Counted from the first letter of the stretch, positions 12,580 through 25,934 are shown. The stretch is DNA of 64,000 nucleotides from Myoxocephalus aenaeus (GCA_038501785.1 JBAMJR010000006.1:1-64000); one strand, 5' to 3'. The notes: generated by a model not told the origin, from the sequence alone. Numbers and translations: made by a program.

Positions 12580-13040
12580 CCTATTCTCCCTGTCCAGCAG
12601 ACCCCTGAGGTTTGGGCTGAATTAGATCACACGCTCGGTGGGGGTGGCTTTGTGGACTAAGAGAGTCACAGAGAGACAACAATGGCCCTAATGTGAGTGA
12701 GGCAAAGGTAGCGGGCAACTCGCGGGCTGATAGAGGCTTATCGTCGTGGAGACCGGGCTGGGGGCTATGTTACCGGCTTCACATAAAGATTAGAGCAGTT
12801 GTCCCCTGCATGGATGAGGCTGTGTAGAAGAGCACAGGCTAAGCATTGACATGATTCTGGAAAAGGGTCAGCTAGCCTTTGTGATTATCAGGGTCACCGA
12901 CTCTTAACTTGCCTGTTGAGTTTTGGAAGACAGAAGAAGCAAAATGCTGCATATACTGAGTGTATTCGTAATTTTAAAACACGTGATACATAATTTCACG
13001 ATTGTGTGGACTAACTCAGCTTTGGTCTTGTTTCTGTCAG

Positions 13041-14206
13041 GTCTGTTGAAGATGCACTGGTCCCCGGAGCACACCGCCCCCTTAACTCAGTGGCCTGAGC
13101 AACACCTAGATGTCACCTCTACCACTTCACCGCCGTCTGCCCACAAACACGACCCCTATGCCACCGCTGGTCGCCGGAGCTTTGCCCCTGCAGGTTACCC
13201 ATGGGCCAGTGATGACATATCCGCCCTAACGGCATCTTCTCTGCTCAAGCGCTACGCTGAGAAGTACTCAGGGTTGGAGCTGTCGTATGAACGCCCTCCT
13301 ACAGGGGCCTACTCAGAGCCTGGAACTTTCCTGAAAACTGAATCGGAGCCATGGGCCCTGGGTCAGGGCATGGAGTGCTACCCTGGACTGGAGGCGTTAA
13401 CCGGCACCAAGGTGGGCTCTGCATCGGTGGGCATCCCAGCCACAGGAAGTGTGACGGTAGTGAGCAGTAACTTGGCTTCTGAGACAGGCTACAGTGGTGC
13501 TGGCTCCTGCAATGGCCCGTCATCTCAGGAATACCCTTCTGCCTACAACAGCACCTACCTGTCTTCAGGATACTGCCCTCAACCCAGCGCAGCACTTCCC
13601 CCTGTCCCTCTACACTCATTGCAGGCCACACCCACTCTAGTGCCCAGCTACAGCGCCAGCACTCCGATCTACAACTACCCTCCAGGGTGCTACCCCCAAA
13701 CCAGCCTGTCCTCCGGATACAGCCACCCGGGTGCCTCCTACCTGCCCCCTGGGATTAGTGCACCCACCCCTCTGGCCCCGAGGCCCACCATGGTGGGGGC
13801 CAGTTACAGCTACCCAACTCACAGCCTTGGAGGGAGCTCTGAGGGAGGCGTACCACTGAAACGCAAGGCCTTTGAGATGGCAGAGGATGGACAGGAGGGA
13901 GCAGAGGTGGAGGGATCCCGCTACAGAAAGTATGGCAACGGCCATGGAAACAGCCATAGCAAAGGGCACGGCAACGGTCAGGCCAATGGCTATGATATGA
14001 GCGGTTCGACCTCAGACCCACAGGTCTACAAATCTGGAAAGCCCATGATGTCACCCCCTTATGGCGGGGCAGGGGATTACAGCCCACCATCAGGCCTAGC
14101 AGGAGAGAGTGTGTCAGGGGAGCACACCTTCCCTCAGCAACAGAGAATGTCTATGAAGATACCGGCATCGCACACACGGTCTGAAGACCCCACTGCAGGG
14201 CGCTGA
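13041..14206 (+). CDS. fignl2: fidgetin-like 2, main exon, AAA-less (truncated before ATPase module)
   Basis: The fidgetin family are microtubule-severing or regulatory AAA proteins with a long disordered N-terminal region and a C-terminal AAA ATPase. This exon follows TTTCTGTCAG and joins in phase to 4630, giving 396 residues in total. The conserved family start is clear (MHWSPEH, QWPEQHLDVTSTT, then DDISALTASSLLKRYAEKYS). FIGNL2-like marks follow: PIYNYPPGCY, GISAPTPL, PLKRKAFEM and RYRKYG. A His/Gly/Asn/Ser-rich stretch (YGNGHGNSHSKGHGNGQANG) is an added low-complexity segment. The frame ends ...SEDPTAGR at TGA 14204-14206, the point where the AAA module should begin. No Walker A, Walker B or sensor motif follows in any frame. 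Human FIGNL2 is about 650 residues. Possible explanations are a real AAA-less paralogue, a decaying copy or an assembly deletion. The long intact frame argues against old decay. Confidence 0.85.
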
Positions 14207-15616
14207 CAGCACTGGTCGGCATTTGAGAGGATTTGCTCACCCGTGGAAAACCAACCAGGGTTCTTGATCCAGACCGACTTGGGGGAACAAAATTTGATTG
14301 TCAATGAAAGGTTTAATTTCACTTTTGAACAACAAGAGGGCACAAGACTGGTATTTCTTGTGCATCTTTAACATTTTCATTATTCATGTTTTTCCAAAGA
14401 TTCACAGGGGCATTTTGCCCTCTGAGGTTGAGGTAAGTCTTAGGGGTGAGGTTAAGGCATTCTCGACATAGATAGCGTTAAGACAGTCTAAACGTATGAG
14501 TGTCTGTTTCTCTCAGGATTCTATTTATTTCCTTTGGCTGCATCTGCAACGTTGCTGCTGTAAAAGTTGGTGCTTTGACTGCAATACGTTCTACCACACC
14601 ACAAAAATCATTACCGACCAAAAAGTAAGGAAAGCAATAACTGAAATGGTGAGATCGCCATACTACTTCAGCACAATCACTGCTACTTTACACAGCTGAC
14701 TCGAGAAATGAATGTTTCCCTGCTCATCCCTCGTTTTCCCCCTACCTTTACTCATTCTTGACTTTTTTCAGTTTCCTTAACCTCTTCTTTTCATGTTCTT
14801 TATCTTATTCTATCGCAGTGCTTCTTGTTCTCAACCCTTTTCATTGATGAGCAACTTTAGGTTTTGTCCAGTTTATACATTACAAGCTGCTTATCAAATG
14901 ATTACATAGCACACATGAAGCCGCCCTTTAAAATTGTTTTGATGTCAAGATAAAGTGGGGAACTAATCTAAGATTGTACGTTCATTTAAAAATGTATTTA
15001 GCATTCGTACCATGATAGAATAAGAGAATATTCCGATCGTCTTCAAAGCGTGTGGTTTACTTGTAGATGTTTGTCGATTATAAAACTAACAGGAAAGTAT
15101 CAGAGAAGAACGGTGCAGCTCACACAAGTTTCAAAATATTACAAGAAATAATGACGACACAAATCAACACAACAACCAAAAAACTATGCTTAAGTCTGCA
15201 TTCTGCTCAAATTCACTCAGAGTAAACTGTGTAAGGTCCATACACCTGTTTGTTACTTCTGTTTGGATGCACAGCCCAGACTGTAAGGATAGCAATTTAA
15301 AAATGACATTCTTTATGAATATCTATCTGCTTTTCTGCTATGGGATTTACTTTTTTTTAAGATATGCATTCTCTTTACTTTTGCCTCTGAAAAGGATGAT
15401 TTATAGTCGTGTTATTGAATACTCAGGAAGAATATTGTTACCTCAGAATGATGAAATAAGAATGTATGTTATTACCTTCAGGTGTTTGTAGGGAGCTTTA
15501 TGGAGCGAGATGTAAACGGAGCCATGGCTTTTATCGAGAGCAAAACTTACTCTGAACACTTCAGGGACACAATGAACTTACAAGGCCTTGATACTAACAG
15601 AAGAAAACATGCAAAT

Positions 15617-15700
<84 letters not shown>

Positions 15701-16051
15701 CTTCTTAGCTCTGGGAAAATAAAACTTGAGGTTGTTGTACCAAGGCCTGAAATGTTGAATGTAATTCAGATATTTTTTTTAAAAGGACAATACATGCCAT
15801 AATGTACATCAATGATGTTTTTAGATATATGAAACATATTTTCTTCATGTATAGATGTAATTCTCTTATAGGTTTTGGTGGAAAAATGAATGACATGTTA
15901 AGTGTTAGTGTAGTTAGCAGAGGGGAAACAGTGTTTGTGGACAAACTGTCAAAATAAAGCACTCCTGATTAACAACTTTTGACATATCAAGACATACACA
16001 TATTACAGTATATGTTCAATAGTAAGTATGTTTTTTAAATGTCTTAATAAA
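14207..16051 (+). other. fignl2: probable fignl2 3' UTR and downstream sequence
   Basis: No AAA coding sequence is present in any frame. AATAAA signals occur at 15953-15958 and 16046-16051. A strong donor consensus GAG|GTAAGT lies at 14433, 226 nt after the stop. If used, it would put an intron in the 3' UTR. A CA microsatellite lies at 15618-15699. Confidence 0.45.
15618..15699. repeat. (CA)n microsatellite
   Basis: About 41 CA units in the presumed fignl2 3' UTR. Confidence 0.95.
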
Positions 16052-19000
16052 GTGTCCAATCTCCATTTTTCAATATCAGTATTTTAAAACCGCTTGACAG
16101 TGTCACCAATCAATCAGCTTGATTTGAGCTCAAACATGAATTGACACCATAAAGAAGGGAGAGGTTGAAAATGTATGTGCACTGTCAGAAAATATGTGCA
16201 GTTACGACACCAAATCTTTTTTTCCAGAGTTGCAGCTTTGTTGCTACACTATGCCATCCCTACATTGGTTGTGCCATACAAATATTTCTTTTGCTGAATT
16301 AAACAAAACCAAACTCTTAACTAAAAGCATGCCCAGAGAGTGGATCCCTGTAATATAATGATTTCGGGTGTAATACAGCTTCAGCTTTAATCTGAACAAA
16401 GTATTTTAATTTGGAAATATAAGCACATTCGTAAAATTGAACTTACTAAAAAAATAACGAATCACACAAAGACTTAGCTTCAAATTATGCTGGATAAGAA
16501 AATACATATTAATAAAAAGGTGTGACACAAATAATAATGTACTCTTAGCCCCAGATTTTAAAAGTATTTAAGCGCTTAGCTACAACAATTAGATGCTCTT
16601 CAATGTCACACAAAGAACGTGAGCTACATTGACTTAAACACTGCAACTAAAGTATTTGCTGTCTCTTGGTGTAACTCTGATTCATTGAAGTAAGTGGAGT
16701 TGAATTTGTCCAACTGATGGAAAATGGCATTTCAGTGTTATCTTTGTAATCCAGTTGTACTTTTGTTGTATCTTGTACATTCTCTGTAACCATTTCTACC
16801 TCATTTTGAAGATATTGTACATGGAAATATTTATTTCATGTCATTTCACGTGCCAGTTTAAGGAGCAATGTTTCAAATTGTTTTGACCTGTTATAGTCTA
16901 CCTCACTAAAGACTGTTGTGTCATGGAGATGAAGATATCACAACAACAAAAAAACTTGACTTTTTGTGTTTTTGTCTGCGAATGTTTGGGGTTTGAGTGT
17001 CGTTATCGTTCATTAATATATAATGTGACAAGAGCGTGACATTTGTTCAAAAAGGTTTTCTCTTTACAAATATAATAGCCATGTTGAACTTCATATTGCA
17101 GCGTGATAATAACATACCCAACCCCACATTTTCAAGAGAGGTATTATTTTTGTTTTCAGGTGGACACTGTTCCACTAGTATTTTCAACAAGTGATGATCC
17201 TGAGGTACTATCTTTGAAGGGTAATTTAAATTCTTGGTAATGCTTTATTTTACTGGTCCATATAATTATGCCATTTTCTTAATACTTTCCTCTGAGGTTT
17301 CCCAGAAAGAGCCATGTAATTTGGCACTAATTATATTCAAACAGTACAATTATTTATTTTATTCAGTACACAAGCAGATCAGCTGAACATAATTCAACAA
17401 ATACGAGGTATAGAGTTTTCTACAATAAATTAACCAATATACATTTTTACATGGATTTAAATGAAGCAGTTATTTCAAGAAAATTATTCGGAAAAGCAAC
17501 TGGGTCAAACTCATCTAGTTAAACTAATTTAACTACCATTCTCAGAACATTGTCCCACACAATCTGTACAACGTGAAATTATTAAGACATAATGGATCAA
17601 TACAATCTAGTGTTCCCCAAATCTGTATTTCTCTTGCCAGGAATTTTGTTAAATTAATATCTTTAGCCCAAGTTGTAAGACTGGTGAGGAATAAGAGCAT
17701 CCGTGTTGTGTTAAGACCCCATTAGAAGCTCAAGAGAGTAGAATAAAGGGACAGGAAGAGCTGAGAAGATGCTGACCCTCTCCCCCTGGACACCACCCCC
17801 TATCCAGCTTTATTGTCTGGAGGGCGGAGGGCATGTGCTTGTGTGTGACAGATGTCCAAAACTTTTGTCCATTCATCCAAAAGTAAATCTAGCCCTGCTG
17901 CAAAGTCCAAGTATTTCACAAACCTGCTTTACATAAAACGTATCTTTAAGTATAATGATGATTAGCAACAACCACCTGAATTCTATGCATCCTAACCTTA
18001 TCCAAACCTTAAACCACCTTCCTGGCACTGGCCGTAGGTATTTAACTAGTCATCCTTATTTAAACCTTTTGCTCAGCCAGACTCACTTCTCATTCAGAGC
18101 AACCAACTCAGAAAACCAGCAAAAAGTAACTGTGTTAAATGTAATTACTTATCTTTAAATGAAATTCATTCAACCTATGAAATCAATTATGGTCCCTCCG
18201 CCAAAATACATTGTCTCTGCTTGTTTAACAATTACATACATTTCTTCTCCAACTCACACCAACAACGGCCAGAAAACCAGAATAACAGTGACACCTACAG
18301 GGTTTTATTAGGAGGCACCCCATTGTATTTAATAACCGTGAAAATAATCAAGATCTTTGATAGACAACTAACAGGAACAGTGTTGCAAAGTCATTCACAA
18401 AGTGAAGATAAATATAAATATGATCACACAAGCCTTTAATTAAGGACCTATTGATGGAGTATGAATGCATTTTACAAACGATCGGCAAAGACGTTGTTGA
18501 ACACATTATAATTAAATGAATAAAACAGGACTTACTGTGTTTAGGCTTCCAGGCTCTGTTTGTCTTTACTTTTGCATTTTAAGATGCTGTCTGTTGTGCC
18601 TCTACTGAATTTTCTCCTTGTTTCTTCTAGGCGAGGTTTAGGTCCACAAAAAAAGTGATGTCTTTCCAAATAGGGCTCTTGGTTTCTAAAGGCCAGCACA
18701 ATTTGCCCTGAAGGCGTGTGTACAAAGAAAGTATAAGGATAACAAAGCATTACACAAATGGTATCTACTTAATATACTGTGGACTATGCACACTAATACA
18801 TGGCCATGGTCATTCATTCAGCCAACACTGTCACCCTGTGTTCAGGGTCTTACCCAGTGCTGATACCGTCGTGGCTGCTCCGCAGAACTCTTTCTTCAGG
18901 CGTAGGGGAAAGGGCGTGTCTGCACTGGGCTTTTTTTTTCTTTCTGCAAAGTCTGTAAAACTGTAGTATTTGTTTCCATGTGTTCTTGAGTCAAATAAGG

Positions 19001-21299
19001 ACACACTTAGGCAGAGGTGGAAGACGTATTCAGATACTTGTATTTGATGCATCAAAAGGAAAAGTGGTCTTTAAGCAAAGATAATGATCCTTATCACTGT
19101 TATACTTTTATTTTCACATTATTGGGGTACAATGACTCATACATTCACCTGAATGCAAAATTATATTGTTGTAGTTGGTCGAGGGTTGCTTATTTAATCT
19201 ATGTACCAGGGTAAAAAATTTACTTGTGTATTATCCACCTGCAAATGGTGGACTCTAAAATCTACACACGCATGCAGGCAGGTGCAGAGTAAACTTCTTC
19301 AGGAAGTGAATGTTCAAATTTCACCATTCAGCCAATAGATAACATTATTATTTTTTTGGGCTGGTGAGTGAATTTAGCAACCACTTTAATATTCTCCCAG
19401 CATTTGGCTGGTGGCAGGTGGTAATCTCCAAGCCTGTTTTAAACGTTGAATACTGTTGGGTAGTTTAAGAACCATGTATCATATTTTAGAAGCTCATGTT
19501 AAATCTGAATCTGCAAAGTTACTTCTGTCAAATACAGAAGCTAATGGGTGGGATTTAATGCACCTTATGGAAATGCTTGAGTACACATACCTCAAAACAC
19601 TTAAGTACAAGTAAAGTAGGCTACAAGCACTTGAGCACTTTGTGTTCCACTTTTGTTGAAAGCAATCAATATCAAGAAAAGGATGACCTCATCCTCCCTT
19701 ACATTTGTTGGCCATGCTATTTAAAAACATCTTTACAGCAGCACATTTCGCAAGTGGTTTTAGTGGCAGACATAAACTCACATACTGTCACATTTGAATG
19801 AGCTAAAATGTTCCTCTAGACTAGACCACGGGTGCATTGAAACAATGCCTCTCTGTATTTGACCAGTGCTAGTCCTCATTACTACCAGTAAATCATAATG
19901 GGACGTTAGCAGCTCGCTCCTCTACATCTGGCAACCATTAGCAGAGTTAGTGTGGCGTGCTGAGCTGAAGCTAACACCAGATGACCTGTGCCAATAAGAA
20001 CATGTAGGTCTAGATTTAGCTTTGTAAACTTAACTTCAATTTGTTTTACAATATAACATTTTTACCAGTTGGCGCAGTCATTTCAAACCACTCCTGGCCA
20101 GTGAAGGTGACTGTACTTATACTCGAATGTCGCTTAGAAACCAGACAGCTGGTGACCTGAGAGTAAAGTAATTCATTTTCTAATTATGTCCATTTATTTA
20201 TTTTAATTATTAAATTACTGTTATATCTAACATGTATTTTTACTGAAAGCACAACAGTAGAAATTGAAATGTTGAATAGAGTGGACCACTTTGAGGGGAT
20301 TTTGAGCCCCCAAATATTGCTAACCAAGAAGGTTTACTGTACGTAGAATGTATTGTGTAAGGCTAAGATACAAAATCCTGCTTTAAACCTCTGTCATAAT
20401 AATTAAAAAAAAATTGAACAATTAAGTCTAAGGGAATTGATTAGGCTTTAAAAATAATAATAAATAAAGTTGGATTCTCCGACCACAGGGTTAACAGACC
20501 AGCACACCAGTAAGGAACTCACTACTTTATGTAGACAAATATAAACTAACCCGTTAAACCTGTGGGAGTGACAAAGCTGTCTTGACTTATTTCCTTCAAG
20601 CTCCACTAGAGGGTGGTAGATAGCTGTAAGAAGTATTTTGAGGATCTTCACTGTCTGCTAGAGGGGTTACAGCAATAAAAACAGTAAATAAAGGCTGTGA
20701 TCTCTGCAGAAATTTTCAGCAGCAGGGATGAATAACACAAATCCCAACCCTACAGGGCAGAGAGGGCCATGCTCTATGATGGATGGAGAAGTGGCAGCAT
20801 AGAGGGCTAAACAAGCAGCTTTGGATTCCAATTTTCCATTTAACCAATAGAAAATCAACCTTTTTTAGGCCCTTTCCTCGAAAATTGCATACCCAAACTA
20901 AAAAGGGTGTATCTCTGCAACCACTAGGGCTATTTGAATGATTTGGGTGTTACAATAAAAGGTACACATGTGTGATTTTGTTCAGATGTGTATATATCAG
21001 TCTATATGTTACTGGTTAAGAGTAAATGAAGATGACACACAGAAAAATTTAAAAGGTTTCAGGTCCGCTTAGAAAAAAAGCACTTTCAGGATGATTATTT
21101 CTTTGGAATGATGCAGCTGTAAGGTCTAACTCTAACCCAAATCATAGCACAATATGTGAACATTTTCTCTGAAAAGGCTGGCTTTGATAAAGTGAAGCAG
21201 AACAAAGTTAGAGAGGGTTTAGTACAGAGAAAATTCAGGCGAGGTCTCAAAAATTTGCATTGGGGCACATTTGCGCACATCTGTGACATTTTCTCATGT
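16052..21299. other. AT-rich intergenic region, repeat relic only
   Basis: No coding exon is recognised. A decayed repeat starts GAGGTGGAAGACGTATTCAGATAC at about 19014 and appears to end near 19650 with TTGAGCACTTTGTGTTCCAC. It resembles a common fish inverted-repeat element whose copies begin GGTGGAA and contain ACTTAAGTA-type motifs. The rest shows no structure that I can name. Confidence 0.45.
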
Positions 21300-23220
21300 A
21301 CCAAACCATATATTCGACCTGAGAACATATAAGAAGGCCCTCTGTAATGCCAGAGAAGCCTACTACTCATCACTAATAGAGAAAAATAAGAGCAACCCTA
21401 GGTTTCTCTTTAGCACTGTGGCCAGGCTGGCTGAGAGTCATAGCTCGGTGGATCAGTGTATTCCTATAGACCTTAGTAGTAATGACTTCATGAACTACTT
21501 CAATGGTAAGATGCTGGCTATTAGACAGGATCGGTGATCTCCTGCCCTCGACTACTGCCGGTCCATCCTCAGGTGGGATGGCCATGGAGGCGGCTGCGGG
21601 CCCTGTTGTGTGTCTGGATAGATTTTTGACCATCAACCTCGACCAACTGTCTTCAATGGTTTCTACTTCTAAATTCTACCTGTCTCCTGGACCCTGTTCT
21701 GACTAAGCTGTTTAAGGAAGTTTTACCTTTAATTAGCACCTCTCTACTATTTATTATCAATGGGTCTTTACTAATGGGTCATGTACCACAGTCTTTTAAA
21801 ATAGCTGTAATTAAACCTCTTCCTAAGAAGCCCACTCTCGAGTCAGAGGTGTTGGCTAACTACAGACCTATCTCTAACCTTCCCTTCCTCTCTAAGATAC
21901 TGGAGAAGGTAGTCGCAAATCAGTTGTGTGACTTTTTACATAACAATAGCTTATTTGAGGAGTTTCAGTCAGGATTTAGAAAGCATCATAGCACAGAGAC
22001 AGCACTAGTGACAATTACTAATGACCTTCTAGTTGCATCAGATAGGGGACTTGTCTCTGTACTTGTCTTGTTAGACCTTAGTGCAACATTTGACACCATT
22101 GACCATGACATCTTATTACAGAGACTAGATCAGTCGATTGGTATTAAAGGTACAGCACTAAGCTGGTTTAAGTCGTATTTATCAGATCGATCTCAGTTTG
22201 TATTTGTAAACGATGACGCCTCGATGACCACCGCCGTTCGTCATGGAGTTCCACAAGGTTCTGCGCTTGGACCAATTTTATTCACCTTATATATGCTTCC
22301 TTTAGGCAATATTGTCAGAAAACACTCCATACATTTTCACTGCTATGCCGATGATACTCAACTATATCTGTCGATCAAGCCAGATGAAATCCATCAGGTC
22401 GCTAAACTTCAAGCATGTCTTAAAGACATCAAAACCTGGATGACCTGCAACATCCTGCTGCTGAACTCGGACAAGACTGAAGTTATTCTATTCGGCCCAG
22501 AACACCTCAGAAATCAATTATCTGATGATATGGTTTCTCTGGATGGCATCGCTCTGGCATCCACCACCACCGTAAGGAATCTCAGAGTTATTTTTGACCA
22601 GGACCTGTCCTTTGGCTCCCACGTGAAACAGATCTCAAGGACTGCCTTTTTTCACCTACGGAACATCTCAAAGATCCGGCATCCTGGACATCCCGGACAT
22701 CCTGTTTCAAAGCGATGCAGAAACATTGATCCATGCATTTGTTACTTCAAGACTGGATTACTGTAACTCCTTATTATCAGGCTGCTCCAGTAAGTCCCTT
22801 AGGTCTCTCCAGTTGATCCAGAATGCTGCAGCTCGTGTACTAACAAGGACGTGGAAGAGAGATCATATTACTCCTGTATTAGCTGCTCTCCACTGGCTTC
22901 CTGTAAGATCGAGAATCATATTTAAAGTCCTTCTCCTTACCTACAAAGCCTTAACTGGTGATGCACCATCATATCTCAAAGAGCTTATAGTGCCATATTA
23001 CCCCACTAGAGCGTTACGCTCACTGAATGCAGGGTTACTTGTGGTTCCCAGAGTCTTAAAAAGTAGGTTCGGGGCTAGAGCTTTCAGTTATCGGGCTCCT
23101 CTTCTGTGGAATCAGCTTCCACTTTCAGTCCGGTGGGCAGGCACGGTCACCTCATTTAAGAGTAGACGTAAGACTTTCCTCTTTGATAGTGCTTATACTT
23201 AGGGCTGTTTCAGGCTTATA
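21300..23220 (+). mobile_element. 5'-truncated L2-type LINE relic, reverse transcriptase region
   Basis: The translation shows a non-LTR reverse transcriptase of the fish L2 type. A linker is seen at 21313-21537 (TYKKALCNAREAYYSSLIE). The RT runs from 21774 with NYRPISNLPF, FQSGFRKHHSTETAL, LLDLSATFDTIDH, GVPQGSALGPILF and the catalytic box YADDTQLYL. The C-terminal part follows at 22726-23202 with SRLDYCNSLLSG, LHWLPVRSRI and PYYPTRALRS. The endonuclease domain is missing. Frames shift near 21540-21770. Another shift near 22690 was caused by a short duplicated CATCCTGGACATCCCGGA-like segment. The element is inactive. Confidence 0.9.
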
Positions 23221-23800
23221 GTTCGGGCTGGCTCAGGTTTGCCCTGGACCAGCCCCTAGATATGCTGCTATAGGCCTAGACTGCTGGGGGACATCTTAGG
23301 ATACACTGAGCACCTCTTCGCCTCTTCTCTTCTTCTCTTCCTCTTTCACTCCTCCTCTCCTCTTCTCCTCTTCTTTCTCGCCTTCTGGATCAATTATTGT
23401 CTCTTCAATGCACATTACTAACTGTACTTTCTTTTTCCATGGATTCATGGCTGCCTGGAACCGGTCCTGCCTGCTGTCATGGCCCCGCTGATGGAACTGG
23501 TCCTGCTTGCTGCCATGGCCCTGCTGATGGAACCGGCCTGGAACTGGTCCTGCCTGGTACCATGGCTCTGCTGATGGAACCGGCCTGGAAACAGTCCTGC
23601 CTCCTGCCATGGCCCTGCTGATGTTGAACTCAAGACAATGCCAGGCCCATTCCCTCATTCACCTCCTCTTTACACAGTGTGTGAAACTGGGTCTACGTGT
23701 TTATTTATATATATTTGATCTATATGCATGTGTTATTCTTCTCATCGTCTATGGCGGAGAAGACCTGACACAGACATATAAAAACTATAAGTGAACAACC
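23221..23800 (+). mobile_element. probable L2 3' UTR with embedded minisatellite
   Basis: Sequence directly after the RT stop continues in the style of an L2 3' UTR (GGACCAGCCCCTAG, then CTGCTGGGGGACATC). It then passes into a pyrimidine-rich stretch and a minisatellite. The true 3' end is not visible. Confidence 0.5.
23457..23623. repeat. 36-bp minisatellite, about 4 units
   Basis: Units of GGAACYGGTCCTGC...CCATGGCCCTGCTGAT start at 23457, 23493, 23540 and 23587. The last two are preceded by an 11-bp GGAACCGGCCT spacer. The array is GC-rich and open in several frames, which explains the spurious frames nearby. Confidence 0.85.
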
Positions 23801-24660
23801 ACAACCTCACCCAGATGCTTGATCACAACATACTGCAGGTTACGTGATATTGATCCCTTAAAGACAATCTCCCTCTCTCTGTATCCCTGACACACACGTC
23901 CTTCTCTCTGTCTCGCTCCCTCCCTCCCTTCCTCCCTCCCTCACACAAACTTCCTCAGACAGGCCAGCAGATTACACCAACGTCCTACTTAATCCATGTT
24001 CCACTACGGCAACCAAGTCCTGCTGTTCAGATGACTGCAAGGAGGAGAAAAAGACAAAGCATGTGTAGACTGCGGGATATATGTGCCATTTTGATAGACA
24101 GCCACACATTTAGAAATATAGAGTATAAATAAATCAACAATTCCTACACATAAATAAAATAAAATAAATGTTTCATAATCATCTCAAATTATCTTTAGAG
24201 CACTTGTAACGAACACTTGCATTTATCAATATTTTAGACCCCTATAATTAAACAGTGTAAGATACAGATATCAAACTGCACAAAATAATGTGATGCACCC
24301 TAAACGCATGCAGCACTGCAGGTAGGAGGTGAAGGATAAATCCAGAGCAACACACCAGTTTTCTACTGTGTGTGTTTCATTGTTCTCATTTGCTTTTCAT
24401 CTTCCTGCTGCAGCTCGCTTTCCCTCTGCCTGCTTGCTGTGGTTAAGGAGGGTGCTGTACAGTGTACGTTACAGTCTGAGCCTATTGGGAACATGCTGCT
24501 GACTCAGCCCAGGCCGCTGCATTCATCTATCTGCACTGCAGTGCTGTCTCTGCCTACTCCCCCTCCCTTCCCTGCTCCTTCCCTCATTCGGTGCGCCACC
24601 TTACACACGCACACACACAGAGGAGGGGGAAGAGAAGAAAGAAACACACATGCACATACA

Positions 24661-24739
<79 letters not shown>

Positions 24740-25150
24740 TTGCTTTAATAGTCATTTGAGTGCTGTTGCACCATGACACACCCAACCACATCAACTCAAA
24801 AACAGAGACAATGTGCTTGAGGCATTTCTGAACTATATTGTGTTATTGTTGCCAAACCTTTTGCTGCTCTGTCTCTGTCCCTTCCTGACCTGTGTAGCTT
24901 TCAAACATTGTATATGCCATGTTTGCAATCTAAACAAGCAATTTTAGTGATTATTGGCAAACAAAAACAAAAAAACACTTTTTCAGAGCGGCAATGTGTA
25001 TCATATCACTTCAAAATCTTTAACAATTCAATTCCCATTTATCACAGTGATGGAGGTGGTTAAACAGCAGCAAAAACATCAATTGCCAGACATGATGGAA
25101 CATATTCTGTACGATAAAGTGAGTCATATTTATTAACCAAAAACGACACC
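23801..25150. other. intergenic, (CT)n tract, no gene recognised
   Basis: A long (CT)n tract lies at about 24665-24729. No exon is recognised. Confidence 0.5.
24665..24729. repeat. (CT)n microsatellite
   Basis: About 32 CT units followed by a short CA run. Confidence 0.95.
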
Positions 25151-25934
25151 AGCCAGAGGTGTAACTGGAAGGCTGCTTTATTGTTTGGAAATAGATTCGT
25201 GCTCAAATGAAGATATTCTTTCACTGATTCTCATTTAATCGTCCCATGTGGTTGTGCAACACACGTCCTCTCTCTGACTGTATTAGTGGCAAGAGATAAT
25301 GACAGTCAAAAGATATTTTTTTTTCAGTTAGCCTATTTTCAGGAAAGAAAAGAAATTTATCTCAGTCATGCTACAAAAGAATGGCCTCATATACCGTAAA
25401 CCAACATTTGGAAAATGAACAGAATGAAAAAACAGAAGGCAAGCTGTTCCCTTTACTAGCCCACGAGCTGGTAAACAGAACACACAGAGAGAGCACTTGT
25501 ACAACATGACTCTACAAGATGTTAGTCCAGACAGTCTAATCTAGGTGGTGAGTTTTCAGTTTACAAGTTAATTTGGAACTCAATACATTGCTTCTATCGT
25601 GCTCCGTTTTGATTCACTCCCATGGGTTTTGAGATCCTCGTTGCTGATTTTATTGACAGACTAAATAGGAAGCTAAAAAGGCACGTGCCGTTAAGAGATA
25701 TTGCACCATAAACAAACACACAGACAGTTAAGACAACTAACCCTTAAATCATTAGATATATCATATTGAAAGTGACAGCAAAATTAAAGATCAACTCCAA
25801 ACTGCAGCAGTGTGTTAAGGGGAAACATGGAAGAGGGTTAGAGCAGAAACGAGCAAAAAATTGTCACACAAAATGAGCTGTGGCTCATACTGGGGCACAC
25901 TGGTTAACCAGTGGTTGCCTGTTAAAGGCTATGA

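Larger units (their letters stand above)
4631..13040 (+). other. fignl2 intron, 8.4 kb, no other gene recognised
   Basis: This GT-AG intron runs from GTAAGT at 4631 to TTTCTGTCAG at 13040. It contains CA/TG microsatellites (about 5606-5668, 5885-5968, 6750-6829, 12496-12577), a hAT-type MITE at 11485-11875 and a coding-like relic at 10560-10905. Elsewhere I see no conserved coding signal. A short TTAGGGTTAGGG at about 9004 is too small to be more than chance. Confidence 0.7.

Noticed and set aside
12923..13040. ORF extension upstream of the fignl2 main exon
   Set aside because: It runs back through a clear polypyrimidine tract and AG acceptor. Family alignment starts exactly at 13041.
13041..14206. 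Identification as fign (FIGN) rather than fignl2
   Set aside because: RYRKYG, PIYNYPPGCY and the scn8a neighbour fit FIGNL2 better. FIGN lies beside the SCN1A/2A/3A cluster instead.
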